From the NCBI RefSeq assembly GCF_013523125.1, contig NZ_JAAMQJ010000039.1:1-49539 (forward strand): 49,539 nt of DNA, given 5' to 3'. Positions 9,042-17,597 of this stretch are shown piece by piece. This DNA comes from Pseudomonas entomophila. GTDB taxonomy: Bacteria; Pseudomonadota; Gammaproteobacteria; Pseudomonadales; Pseudomonadaceae. Under the pieces are notes generated by a model that was given only the letters and a program-made list of their open reading frames with translations, searched no databases and was not told where the DNA came from. Numbering within the stretch: position 1 is the first letter of the stretch; every line of letters begins with the position of its first letter. Both the position numbers and the translations under genes were made by a program.

Positions 9042-9569
9042 CTAAACGTTTGGGTCACGCTTTAACTGCGCCAAAACACTGAACGGGTTGGACCGCGATA
9101 CCTCGTCCTCGCTCGGCTCGGGCTCGTTGGCACCCGCCGGCTGCTGGCATTCTTCCGGATGATGAGCAGGCACGATGGGCAGGGCGAGCAACAGCTCCTC
9201 CTCGACCAGCGCTTGCAGATCCAAAGGATCCTCGCCCAGTTCCAGCACGTCATAGCCTTTCGGCAACGACTGGGTGTTCGCACCCTCCTTCACCACGGCG
9301 TACGTACATTCGCTGTGGATCGGCAGGGTGACCAGTTCAAGACAACGCTGGCAGACCATCTTGACTTCGACGTCCAGCGCGCTGTGGATCACCACGGCGC
9401 CTTGCTCGTCTCGCTCAAAATCGAATTGTGCCTGCACCGTACCGACATCGTCGGACAGCGGGTCGCAGAGTCTTTCCAAATCGGCAAGCGCCAGCGAACC
9501 CTTGAGGGTTACGCCGCGATCAGCCAATTTGCGCGGGTCAACGTGAGATGGAATCGGGTCATTCAACAT
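9042..9569 (-). CDS. yceD: YceD/DUF177 family protein (23S rRNA accumulation protein)
   Basis: YceD homologues are needed for normal 23S rRNA accumulation; the mechanism is not settled. The 175-residue acidic protein begins MLNDPIPSHVDPRKLADRG and has the family motif CQRCLE near residue 90. It heads the rpmF-plsX-fab run. Its ATG (9569) has no Shine-Dalgarno sequence, and a consensus promoter lies so close that the message is predicted to begin 3-4 nt upstream of the start codon. Confidence 0.9.
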   Translation of the reverse strand: MLNDPIPSHVDPRKLADRGVTLKGSLALADLERLCDPLSDDVGTVQAQFDFERDEQGAVVIHSALDVEVKMVCQRCLELVTLPIHSECTYAVVKEGANTQSLPKGYDVLELGEDPLDLQALVEEELLLALPIVPAHHPEECQQPAGANEPEPSEDEVSRSNPFSVLAQLKRDPNV

Positions 9570-9578
9570 AGGCGCAGC

Positions 9579-9607
9579 ATTCTAGGGATGCCCCTGGCAC
9601 CTGTCAA
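9579..9607 (-). promoter_or_regulatory. Strong sigma70 promoter of the yceD-rpmF-plsX-fab run
   Basis: On the minus strand a perfect TTGACA (9607-9602) is followed after exactly 17 nt by TAGAAT (9584-9579). The expected start point, about 9572-9573, is only 3-4 nt upstream of the yceD ATG at 9569. Confidence 0.8.
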
Positions 9608-9664
9608 AGGAAATTCGGTCCACCCTCGCATGTTAGACTCGCTCGATCTGACCAGGAGTCCGCC

Positions 9665-10243
9665 ATGCTTCCCCTGTTACTGGCTTCGAGCTCGACCTAT
9701 CGCCGCGACCTGCTGCATCGCCTGCGCCTGCCTTTCGACTGGGCCAGCCCGGATATCGACGAGGGCCGGCTGGGGGATGAACCTGCCGAGGCGCTGGTGC
9801 GACGCCTGGCCGCAGCGAAGGCCCGCGCCCTGGCCGCCACGCACCCGGCCCACCTGATCATCGGTTCCGATCAGGTCGCCGTGCTGGGCGAGCGGATCCT
9901 CGGCAAACCGCACACCTTCGAACGGGCGCGCGAGCAACTGCTGGCTGCCAGTGGCCAGGCCGTCACCTTCCTGACCGGCGTGGCGCTGCTCAACAGCGCC
10001 ACGGGGCAGTGCCAGATCGATTGCGTGCCGTTCACGGTCACCCTGCGCGACCTGGACAGCGCCCAGGTCGAGCGCTACCTGCGGGCCGAGCAACCCTACG
10101 ATTGCGCCGGCAGCTTCAAGGCCGAAGGGCTGGGTGTGAGCCTGTTCCGCGAGACGCAGGGCAGCGATGCCACCAGCCTGATCGGCCTGCCGCTGATCCG
10201 CCTGGTACGGATGCTGGCCGAAGAAGGCATCAGCGTGCCTTGA
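9665..10243 (+). CDS. yceF: Maf/YceF-type nucleotide pyrophosphatase
   Basis: The YceF branch of the Maf family hydrolyses modified nucleotides such as m7GTP. The 192-residue protein has LASSSTYRRDLL (N-terminal substrate loop), the GSDQVAVL motif with the catalytic aspartate near 70, and the KPHTFERAREQL motif. The ATG has CAGGAGTCC upstream. It diverges from yceD, an arrangement widely kept in gamma-proteobacteria. The call to YceF rather than YhdE comes mainly from this context. Confidence 0.9.
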   Translation: MLPLLLASSSTYRRDLLHRLRLPFDWASPDIDEGRLGDEPAEALVRRLAAAKARALAATHPAHLIIGSDQVAVLGERILGKPHTFERAREQLLAASGQAVTFLTGVALLNSATGQCQIDCVPFTVTLRDLDSAQVERYLRAEQPYDCAGSFKAEGLGVSLFRETQGSDATSLIGLPLIRLVRMLAEEGISVP

Positions 10244-10288
10244 GCGGATGAGCGTGACAGCCCGAGACTGCCCTGCCGAGCGCCTGGA

Positions 10289-11353
10289 TCAGCGCAACGA
10301 AGGCCCTGCAAAGCCCATCCACAGCGCCAGGTGCTCGGCCAGGCTCGCACCTAGACCCTTGGAGACCAACTCCAGAGGCGACTCCTTGACGGTGAAGTCG
10401 ACCAGCTTCTCCGCCCCAACCACGTCACGCGCCACGTAGCCGACACTGCCCAGACCATCCACCAGACCCAGCGCCTTGGCCTGCTCGCCGGTCCAGATCA
10501 AGCCACTGAACAGCTCGGGATGCGCCTTGTCCTTGAGGCGCTCACCCCGGCCGGCCTTCACGCTGGCGATGAATTGCTGGTGCGTGGTGTTCAGCACACC
10601 CTGCCAGAACGCGGTCTCTTCAGGCTTTTGCGGCGAGAACGGATCGAGAAAGGCCTTGTGCTCCCCTGCCGTGTACGTGCGCCGCTCGATACCGAGCTTG
10701 TCCATGGCGCCGACGAAGCCGTAGCCGGCCGCCGTCACCCCGATCGAGCCGACCAGACTGGCCTTGTCGGCATAGATCTCGTCCGCGGCACTGGCGATGT
10801 AGTACGCCCCGGAGGCCCCCAGGTCGGTGATCACTGCATACAGCTTGATGGCCGGGTACTCGGCGCGCAGCCGACGGATCTCGTCATAGACGTACCCCGA
10901 CTGCACCGGACTGCCGCCCGGGCTATTGATGCGCAATATCACCGCCTGGGTGTTGCTGTCCTTGAACGCCGCCCTCAGGCTGCCGGTGAGATTGTCGGCG
11001 CTGGCCATGGCCTTGTCGGCGATCATGCCGTTCACGTCTATCACGGCCGTGTGCCGACCGCCGCTCGCGGCGACGCCGTCGAAGCTCATGTGCGGCCAGA
11101 ACAGCGCCAGCAGCCCGAACAGATAGGCGAAGGTCAGCAACTTGAAGAAGATGCCCCAGCGGCGCGAGCGACGCTGCTCGCGAATGCCGGCCTGCAAGGT
11201 GTCTTCCAACAGCTTCCAGCTGCGCCGGTCTTCGCGCTCCTCGCGCAACTGGTCCTTGTCCATGACCTCGACCCAGACTTCTTCCGTGTCGGAAGCAGCC
11301 TGCCTGGGCGCCTCGGGCTCACGTCGACCCGGCGCTTTCCATTCGTCCACCAT
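10289..11353 (-). CDS. sppA: Signal peptide peptidase SppA (36K type)
   Basis: SppA is a membrane serine protease that degrades cleaved signal peptides on the periplasmic side. The protein has a charged cytosolic N-terminus of about 65 residues, one membrane helix (IFFKLLTFAYLFGLLALFW), and an S49 peptidase domain. The catalytic serine lies in GASGAYYIAS and the lysine in AGEHKAFLDPF. Two starts are possible: a GTG at 11359 overlapping the TGA of the phosphatase gene, or the ATG at 11353, which has AGGG at better spacing and is used here. It is cotranscribed with the HAD phosphatase and rluC. Confidence 0.92.
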   Translation of the reverse strand: MVDEWKAPGRREPEAPRQAASDTEEVWVEVMDKDQLREEREDRRSWKLLEDTLQAGIREQRRSRRWGIFFKLLTFAYLFGLLALFWPHMSFDGVAASGGRHTAVIDVNGMIADKAMASADNLTGSLRAAFKDSNTQAVILRINSPGGSPVQSGYVYDEIRRLRAEYPAIKLYAVITDLGASGAYYIASAADEIYADKASLVGSIGVTAAGYGFVGAMDKLGIERRTYTAGEHKAFLDPFSPQKPEETAFWQGVLNTTHQQFIASVKAGRGERLKDKAHPELFSGLIWTGEQAKALGLVDGLGSVGYVARDVVGAEKLVDFTVKESPLELVSKGLGASLAEHLALWMGFAGPSLR

Positions 11354-11355
11354 GC

Positions 11356-12036
11356 TCACTCACCCTGAATTGAAAACCGCTCGGTGTGGGTCAGCCACGT
11401 GCGCAACTGGCTGAACCGTTCGATGCAGACCTGCGGCCCGAATTCGCTCAGCGCCTGGAGCGACATCGCGCCATAGCCCACGGCCACCGAATGCATGCCC
11501 GCATTGCGCGCCATCAGCAGGTCGAAGGCCGAGTCGCCGATCATCAGGGCGCGCTCGGCCGTCACCCCGCAATGCGCGAGGATCTGCTCGAGCATCAGAG
11601 GGTGGGGCTTGCCACGGGTTTCATCGGCCGCCCGCGTGACCTCGAAATAGTCCGTCCAGCCGTTGGCCTGCAGCACCCGATCGAGCCCACGCCGTGCCTT
11701 GCCGGTCGCCACGGCCAGCCGGTAGCCGTCGGCGCGCAGGGCCTCCAGCGTCTCGACCACGCCCTCGAACAGCGGCGAAGGGGTCCGATCCAGGCTGACA
11801 TAGATGTCGGCGTAGTGCTGGCGAAAGACGGCGACCTGAGCAGGCGCCAGGTGCGGGTAGAGGGTCAGGATCGCTTCATCCAGCGCCAGGCCGATGATAC
11901 CCTTGACCACCTGCTCGTCGCGCGTCACCTCGCCGAAACGTTCGGCGGCCGTGTTCATGGACGTGACGATACGCCCGATGGAATCGGCCAGCGTGCCATC
12001 CCAGTCGAAGATCAGCAGGTCGTAGTCAGGCCGCAC
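11356..12036 (-). CDS. HAD-superfamily phosphatase, phosphoglycolate phosphatase-like
   Basis: The 226-residue protein has the HAD motifs in order: nucleophile DWDGTLAD at about 10-17, the ATGK motif, GKPHP, and MIGDSAFDLLMA. The cap lies between motifs I and II, as in Gph/PGMB-type enzymes. The open frame is longer upstream, but this overlaps rluC; the GTG at 12036 (VRPDYDLLIFDWDG) overlaps rluC by only 11 nt. This gene is often found between rluC and sppA in pseudomonads and is annotated there as an HAD IA hydrolase; the true substrate is not known. Confidence 0.88.
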   Translation of the reverse strand: MRPDYDLLIFDWDGTLADSIGRIVTSMNTAAERFGEVTRDEQVVKGIIGLALDEAILTLYPHLAPAQVAVFRQHYADIYVSLDRTPSPLFEGVVETLEALRADGYRLAVATGKARRGLDRVLQANGWTDYFEVTRAADETRGKPHPLMLEQILAHCGVTAERALMIGDSAFDLLMARNAGMHSVAVGYGAMSLQALSEFGPQVCIERFSQLRTWLTHTERFSIQGE

Positions 12037-12982
12037 CGAGGCGCTCCACGGCACTGGCCCACGTTTCGTCCACCGGCGCCTCGAGCTTGAGCTCACCGCC
12101 ATCGGGCAACGGCACGGTCAGCGCATAGGCATGCAGAAACAGCCGCTTGCCGCCCAGTTCGCGGATCTCGCGGGTGAAGTCTTCGTCGCCGTACTTGCTG
12201 TCGCCGGCAATGCAGTGCCCGGCATGCAGCGTATGCACGCGAATCTGGTGGGTGCGCCCGGTCACCGGCCGCGCCTCGACCAGGGTGGCGAACTCGCCGA
12301 AGCGGCGCAGGACCCGGAACAGGGTCAGTGCCTCCTTGCCCTCGTCGTTGACCTCGACCATGCGCTCGCCGGAGCGCAGGTTGCTCTTCTGCAGCGGCGC
12401 GCTGACCTGCTTCTTCGACGTGGGCCAGTGACCGCGCACCAGCGCCATGTAGCGCTTGTCGACGCCGTCGCCGCGCAGGGCCGCGTGCAGGTGGCGCAGC
12501 ATGCTGCGTTTCTTGGCGATCATCAGCAGCCCGGACGTGTCGCGGTCCAGGCGATGCACCAGCTCCAGCTCCTTGGCGTCCGGGCGCATCTGGCGCAGCG
12601 CCTCGATCACGCCGAAGCTCAGGCCACTGCCGCCGTGCACCGCGATGCCGGCCGGCTTGTTGAGCACGATCAGCGCCTTGTCCTCGTGGACGATCGCCGC
12701 TTCGAGGCGTTGCAACAGGCCCTGGGCGACCGGCGCCGGCTCGTCGCGTTCGGGCAGGCGCACTGGCGGCACGCGCACGATGTCGCCAGCCTGCAACTTG
12801 TACTCAGGCTTGATGCGGCCCTTGTTGACCCGCACCTCGCCCTTGCGCACGATGCGATAGACCAGCGTCTTGGGCACACCCTTGAGCGCAGTGATGAGGA
12901 AATTGTCGATGCGCTGGCCGGCAAGCTCAGGCGGGACCTCGATCAGCTGAACGCCGGAGGTCGGGGAAGTATTGGTCGTCAT
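12026..12982 (-). CDS. rluC: 23S rRNA pseudouridine synthase C
   Basis: RluC makes three pseudouridines (955, 2504 and 2580 in E. coli numbering) in 23S rRNA. The 318-residue protein has an N-terminal S4 RNA-binding domain (about 22-80) and the RluA-type catalytic domain, with Asp146 in HRLDRDTSG and the RTHQIRVH motif. The start is the ATG at 12982; an ATG 12 nt upstream is also possible. A -10-like TATGAT ends only 7 nt before the chosen ATG. It diverges from rne, as in E. coli. Confidence 0.94.
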   Translation of the reverse strand: MTTNTSPTSGVQLIEVPPELAGQRIDNFLITALKGVPKTLVYRIVRKGEVRVNKGRIKPEYKLQAGDIVRVPPVRLPERDEPAPVAQGLLQRLEAAIVHEDKALIVLNKPAGIAVHGGSGLSFGVIEALRQMRPDAKELELVHRLDRDTSGLLMIAKKRSMLRHLHAALRGDGVDKRYMALVRGHWPTSKKQVSAPLQKSNLRSGERMVEVNDEGKEALTLFRVLRRFGEFATLVEARPVTGRTHQIRVHTLHAGHCIAGDSKYGDEDFTREIRELGGKRLFLHAYALTVPLPDGGELKLEAPVDETWASAVERLGAA

Positions 12983-13009
12983 GGCCCGAATCATACAATT
13001 TTTATGGAA

Positions 13010-13038
13010 TTGAAGCACTTAATCATTGCTGTTATAGT
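13010..13038 (+). promoter_or_regulatory. Predicted sigma70 promoter of rne
   Basis: TTGAAG (13010-13015), a 17-nt spacer and TATAGT (13033-13038) form a near-consensus promoter facing rne. The start point would be near 13045, giving a leader of about 700 nt. Confidence 0.65.
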
Positions 13039-13045
13039 CGCGAGT

Positions 13046-13751
13046 GCCGCCAAAAGTGGCAGGTCAGCGGCAATTGGTGCGGCACGTGATGAAAAGCGAC
13101 AGCTCGCCCGCCCCTGATCGACGCAATTCTCGAGGACGCGAGGCCGTCCGACGGAGCGTTGCCAGTTTAACGAATTGCCTGGAATCGCCACCAGCGCCAC
13201 GTAGAGAAGCCCGAAAAAAAACGACAAGTGCGGTGTTTCACCTCCTTCCCCGTTGCTTTCAGTCCCTCTGCCAGCCTGGCGCTTCCACGCAGCGCACGGC
13301 GAACGCTTCGGAAATACCTGCCTCGGACACGAATCCGTCCGCGCTCCCATCGACGCGGGCGAACCATGCAACCCGTTGCGGATTCAGCGCGCGGCAGCAC
13401 CCGAATTTTCAGGGACATGTGCAGGGTGGAGATGCACAGCTCCTCGGACCGTGTAGCACGGCGTCCGCCTCTCCTGGCCATTGCAAGGCCAGGCGGGTGA
13501 ACCTGGTCTCGATGCAGATGCCCGCGGGCATCCACGGCCGAAAGCTGATTCCTCCTCCTGACTGAGTGCAGTAGGCACCGCAGCAAACAGGACGCGTCGT
13601 CGCGACCTCGGCCGCACCGGGCAACCGGTCGGTACCGTACGTCGCTGGACAAGAGCAGTGGCCCGCCACCGCTTGCGCACCTTGGCACCGACCATGAGAA
13701 GTCGTGTGTGCCGAACGCCGTTTCCGGCAGCCCGGAAACCGACGGTACTAC
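13046..13751 (+). promoter_or_regulatory. Long 5' leader of rne, probable autoregulatory region
   Basis: About 700 bp without a credible gene separates the predicted promoter from the rne start. It holds several strong hairpins: CTGGCC/GGCCAG at 13474-13492 and the perfect 16-bp palindrome at 13517-13532 (GATGCCCGCGGGCATC). In E. coli the 361-nt rne leader folds into hairpins through which RNase E cleaves and limits its own mRNA. The leader here is longer and of unrelated sequence, so the same role is an inference from position. Confidence 0.5.
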
Positions 13752-16700
13752 ATGAAAAGAATGCTGATTAACGCAACTCAACCCGAAGAGTTGCGTGTAG
13801 CTCTGGTGGATGGCCAGCGCCTCTACGACCTGGACATCGAGTCCGGTGCGCGCGAGCAGAAGAAGGCCAACATCTACAAGGGCCGCATCACCCGCATCGA
13901 GCCCAGCCTCGAAGCCGCCTTCGTCGACTTCGGCTCCGAACGCCACGGCTTCCTGCCGCTCAAGGAAATCTCCCGCGAGTACTTCAAGAAGACCCCCGAA
14001 GGCCGGGTCAACATCAAGGAAGTGCTCAGCGAAGGCCAGGAAGTCATCGTCCAGGTCGAGAAGGAGGAACGTGGCAACAAGGGCGCGGCCCTGACCACCT
14101 TCATCAGCCTGGCCGGCCGCTACCTGGTGCTGATGCCCAACAACCCGCGTGCCGGCGGCATCTCCCGCCGCATCGAAGGCGAAGAGCGCAACGAGCTGCG
14201 CGAAGCCCTCAACGGCCTGTCCATCCCGCCCGACATGGGCCTGATCGTGCGCACCGCCGGCCTGGGCCGCAGCAGCGAAGAGATGCAGTGGGACCTCGAC
14301 TACCTGCTGCAACTGTGGACCGCGATCAAGGAAGCCTCGCTCGACCGCTCCGCGCCGTTCCTGATCTACCAGGAAAGCAACGTCATCATCCGTGCCATCC
14401 GCGACTACCTGCGCCAGGACATCGGCGAAGTGCTGATCGACAGCATCGACGCCCAGGAAGAAGCCCTCACCTTCATTCGCCAGGTGATGCCGCAGTACGC
14501 CAGCAAGGTCAAGCTCTACGAAGACAGCGTCCCGCTGTTCAACCGTTTCCAGATCGAAAGCCAGATCGAGACCGCCTTCCAGCGCGTCGTCGAGCTGCCG
14601 TCCGGCGGTTCGATCGTGATCGACCCCACCGAAGCCCTGGTCTCCATCGACATCAACTCGGCACGCGCCACCAAGGGTAGCGACATCGAGGAGACCGCAC
14701 TGCAGACCAACCTGGAAGCGGCCGAAGAGATCGCACGCCAGCTGCGCCTGCGTGACATCGGCGGCCTGATCGTCATCGACTTCATCGACATGACCCCGGC
14801 GAAGAACCAGCGCGCCGTCGAAGAGCGCGTGCGCGAAGCCCTCGAGGCCGACCGCGCCCGCGTCCAGGTCGGCCGCATCTCGCGCTTCGGCCTGCTGGAA
14901 ATGTCCCGTCAGCGCCTGCGTCCTTCGCTCGGCGAAAGCAGCGGCATCGTCTGCCCACGCTGCAGCGGCACCGGCATCATCCGTGACGTCGAGTCGCTGT
15001 CGCTGGCGATCCTGCGCCTGATCGAGGAAGAAGCCCTCAAGGACCGCACCGCCGAAGTCCGCGCCCAGGTACCGATCCCGGTCGCCGCCTTCCTGCTCAA
15101 CGAAAAGCGCAACTCGATCACCAAGATCGAACTGCGTACCCGTGCACGCATCATCATCCTGCCGAACGATCACCTCGAAACGCCACACTTCGAAGTGCAG
15201 CGCCTGCGCGATGACAACCCGGACGTGCTGACCTGCCAGTCCAGCTACGAAATCGCCACCACCGAAGTCGAGGAAGCCCCGCAGGCGCCGGCCACGCGCA
15301 CCCTGGTCCGTCAGGAAGCCGCCGTGAAGACCGCGCCACCGCGTGGCGATGCGCCAGTGCCTGCCACCGTCGAGCAAGCGCCTGCCGCGCCTGCGCCAGC
15401 GCCCGCCCCTGTCGCCAAGCCGCAGAGCGTGCCGGAGCCGAGCCTGTTCAAGGGTCTGGTCAAGTCCCTGGTCAGCTTGTTCGCCGGCAAGGAAGAACCT
15501 GCCCCGGCGCCGGTCGCCAAGGCCGAGAAGCCTGCCGAGCAGCCGCAGCAGCAGCGTTCGCAGCGCAACGAAGAGCGCCGCAATGGTCGCCAGCAGAGTC
15601 GCAACCGCAACGGTCGTCGCGACGAAGAGCGCAAGCCGCGCGAAGAGCGCAACGAGCGCACGTCCCGCGAAGAGCGCCAGCCTCGTGAAGACCGCCAACC
15701 GCGTGAAGAACGTGCGCCGCGTGAAGAGCGCAACAACCGTTCGCGTGACGACCGTCGCGGCAACCGCGAAGAGCGCCCGGTACGCGAACTGCGTGAGCCG
15801 CTGGACGCCACGCCTGTGGCACGTGAAGAGCGTCAGCCACGCGAAGAGCGCGTAGCCCGCGAGGAGCGTCCGGCCCGCGAAGAACGTGCACCACGCGAAG
15901 CCCGTGAAGAGCGCGCGCCACGCGAGGAACGCACCCCACGCGAAGAGCGTGCACCGCGCGAGGAACGTGCGCCCCGCGAAGAACGCGCCCCGCGTGAAGA
16001 GCGTGCGCCGCGCGAGGAGCGTGCCCCTCGGGAAGAACGTGCACCACGTGAAGAGCGTGTCGTGCGCGAAGAAGATGCCGCACCCGAAGCCCCTGTGCAG
16101 CAGGAAGAGCGCTCGCAGCCCGCAGCGCCTGTTTCTCGTGAAGAGCGTCCACAGCCGGAAGAGCGCACCGAACAGGAAGCCGCTGCCCCTCGCGAGGAGC
16201 GTCAGCCACGCCAGCCCCGTGAAGAGCGTCAACCCCGCGCAGCCGAACAGGCCCAAGAGCAGGAACAGGCCGCTGAAGCCGCTGCCGACGCCCTGCCCGC
16301 CGACGAAGCCCAGCAGGATGACGCGCAGGACGGCAATGACGAAGAGCGTCCGCGCCGCCGCTCGCGTGGCCAGCGTCGCCGCAGCAATCGCCGTGAGCGT
16401 CAGCGCAATGCCAATGGCGACCTGATCGAAGGCAGCGACGACGAGTCAGGTGACGAGCAGCCACGTCAGCACACGCCCTCTCCGCAGAGCACCGACCTGG
16501 CCGCGGGCCTGGCCGTGACCGCCGAAGTGGCCAGCAGCGCCGTCAGCAGCGAAGCGCATGCCCAGGCCAACGAGCAGGCCGAGCGCGCGACCGCGAGCGT
16601 CGAAGCCCCTGCCGTCGAGGTCTCGGCCGAAGCCGTCGCCGACGCCGCGCCCGTAGTGACCCAGTCCGACGAAATGGCCATTGCGCCAGCAGTCGAGCAG

Positions 16701-17369
16701 CCTGCTCAGGCGCCGGCCACTCGTGTCGAGCCAGGTCTGGAGCCAGTGGTCGAGGTGACTCCGCCGCCAGCCGCCGAGGCGCCAAGCGCCGCCGCCATTG
16801 CCGAAACAGGTGAGACCGAGTCCCAGCCAGCGGCACCGGCCGTCTCGGGCGAGGCCGATCCGGTACACGTTGTGCAGCCCACGGCCGACGTCGACGTGAC
16901 GCCCGTTCCCGCCGCTGACGAGACCAACCTGCAGGCTGACGCCAAGGCCGACACCGAGCTGTCTTCGGTCGAGCCGTCCGCTGCTCCGGCAGCGCCAAGC
17001 GAAGCCGGTGAAGTCGAGAAGCAGGCAGCGGTCGAGGCCACGGCCCCGGTCGCCTCGCCTGCCATCGAGACGCCAGCAGCCGAGCCGGTGAGCGCCGAGG
17101 CGAAGCCCGAGGCCCAGCCTGAAGCTGCCCAGGCCGAAGCGGACCCTGTCGCGGCGGACCTGGCGACGGTGGAGCCTTCGACCGTCATGTTGCCCAATGG
17201 CCGCGCGCCGAACGACCCTCGTGAAGTGCGTCGCCGCAAGCGTGAAGCCGAAGCCGCTGCGGCTGCAGCGGCCGCCCAGGCCGCTGCCGACCAGGCCATC
17301 TCGGCTGCGCCAAGCGAACGGGCGTCGGAATTGCCTGCCCCGACCGAGGCGCACAAGCCAAACGGTTGA
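13752..17369 (+). CDS. rne: Ribonuclease E
   Basis: RNase E starts most mRNA decay and matures rRNA and tRNA, and scaffolds the degradosome. The 1205-residue protein has an S1 domain (about 36-118), the DNase I-like catalytic domain with Asp300 and Asp343 as magnesium ligands (SIDINSAR, VIDFIDM), and the Zn-link CPRC (Cys401/Cys404) for tetramer assembly. After about residue 520 the tail is disordered: a short amphipathic FKGLVKSLVSLFAG segment (near 580) likely binds the membrane, then an Arg/Glu-rich region with six exact APREER units, an Ala/Pro/Glu region, and near the end NDPREVRRRKRE, a conserved pseudomonad motif. The ATG at 13752 begins the usual MKRMLINATQ; upstream in-frame codons look non-coding. 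Confidence 0.97.
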   Translation: MKRMLINATQPEELRVALVDGQRLYDLDIESGAREQKKANIYKGRITRIEPSLEAAFVDFGSERHGFLPLKEISREYFKKTPEGRVNIKEVLSEGQEVIVQVEKEERGNKGAALTTFISLAGRYLVLMPNNPRAGGISRRIEGEERNELREALNGLSIPPDMGLIVRTAGLGRSSEEMQWDLDYLLQLWTAIKEASLDRSAPFLIYQESNVIIRAIRDYLRQDIGEVLIDSIDAQEEALTFIRQVMPQYASKVKLYEDSVPLFNRFQIESQIETAFQRVVELPSGGSIVIDPTEALVSIDINSARATKGSDIEETALQTNLEAAEEIARQLRLRDIGGLIVIDFIDMTPAKNQRAVEERVREALEADRARVQVGRISRFGLLEMSRQRLRPSLGESSGIVCPRCSGTGIIRDVESLSLAILRLIEEEALKDRTAEVRAQVPIPVAAFLLNEKRNSITKIELRTRARIIILPNDHLETPHFEVQRLRDDNPDVLTCQSSYEIATTEVEEAPQAPATRTLVRQEAAVKTAPPRGDAPVPATVEQAPAAPAPAPAPVAKPQSVPEPSLFKGLVKSLVSLFAGKEEPAPAPVAKAEKPAEQPQQQRSQRNEERRNGRQQSRNRNGRRDEERKPREERNERTSREERQPREDRQPREERAPREERNNRSRDDRRGNREERPVRELREPLDATPVAREERQPREERVAREERPAREERAPREAREERAPREERTPREERAPREERAPREERAPREERAPREERAPREERAPREERVVREEDAAPEAPVQQEERSQPAAPVSREERPQPEERTEQEAAAPREERQPRQPREERQPRAAEQAQEQEQAAEAAADALPADEAQQDDAQDGNDEERPRRRSRGQRRRSNRRERQRNANGDLIEGSDDESGDEQPRQHTPSPQSTDLAAGLAVTAEVASSAVSSEAHAQANEQAERATASVEAPAVEVSAEAVADAAPVVTQSDEMAIAPAVEQPAQAPATRVEPGLEPVVEVTPPPAAEAPSAAAIAETGETESQPAAPAVSGEADPVHVVQPTADVDVTPVPAADETNLQADAKADTELSSVEPSAAPAAPSEAGEVEKQAAVEATAPVASPAIETPAAEPVSAEAKPEAQPEAAQAEADPVAADLATVEPSTVMLPNGRAPNDPREVRRRKREAEAAAAAAAAQAAADQAISAAPSERASELPAPTEAHKPNG
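15943..16050 (+). repeat. 18-bp tandem repeats in rne coding for APREER
   Basis: Six consecutive 18-bp units encode APREER, flanked by degenerate units (TPREER, PAREER, VAREER, QPREER). Units differ from one another at synonymous positions, so the peptide rather than the DNA appears to be conserved. Confidence 0.75.
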
Positions 17370-17387
17370 GGTGCCGGTAGCCTGAAC

Positions 17388-17421
17388 AGGCCCCGTCAGT
17401 GCGAACTGGCGGGGCCTTTTT
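17388..17421 (+). terminator. Rho-independent terminator of rne
   Basis: AGGCCCCG (17388-17395) pairs with CGGGGCCT (17410-17417), followed by a T-run (TTTTTC). It lies 18 bp after the rne stop. Confidence 0.9.
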
Positions 17422-17597
17422 CGTTATGGCGCGCCAACCTGCTCCGCGCCGCTCGTCCGATGCCAGGTACGCCATGCAGCCCCTCTTCATTGAACCGCTA
17501 TGCCATGGACGCGCGCTTGTGTACATTTGCGCGCTGTCATCGCTGGCCTGTCGATGACGTGATCGTTCCGAACAGTTCGCTACTCCCTGGATACTCC

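Noticed and set aside
12983..13000. Leaderless rluC transcript from the TATGAT box
   Set aside because: The -35 region is poor and another -10-like box (TATAAC) lies further upstream, so the start point is not clear enough to claim.
13167..16256. Open frame of more than 1000 codons on the minus strand, antisense to rne
   Set aside because: Its composition (runs of TLFTR, AFFAR and RAARS-like repeats) is a mirror of the Arg/Glu-rich codons of rne; it has no ribosome site or known domain, and rne is certain.
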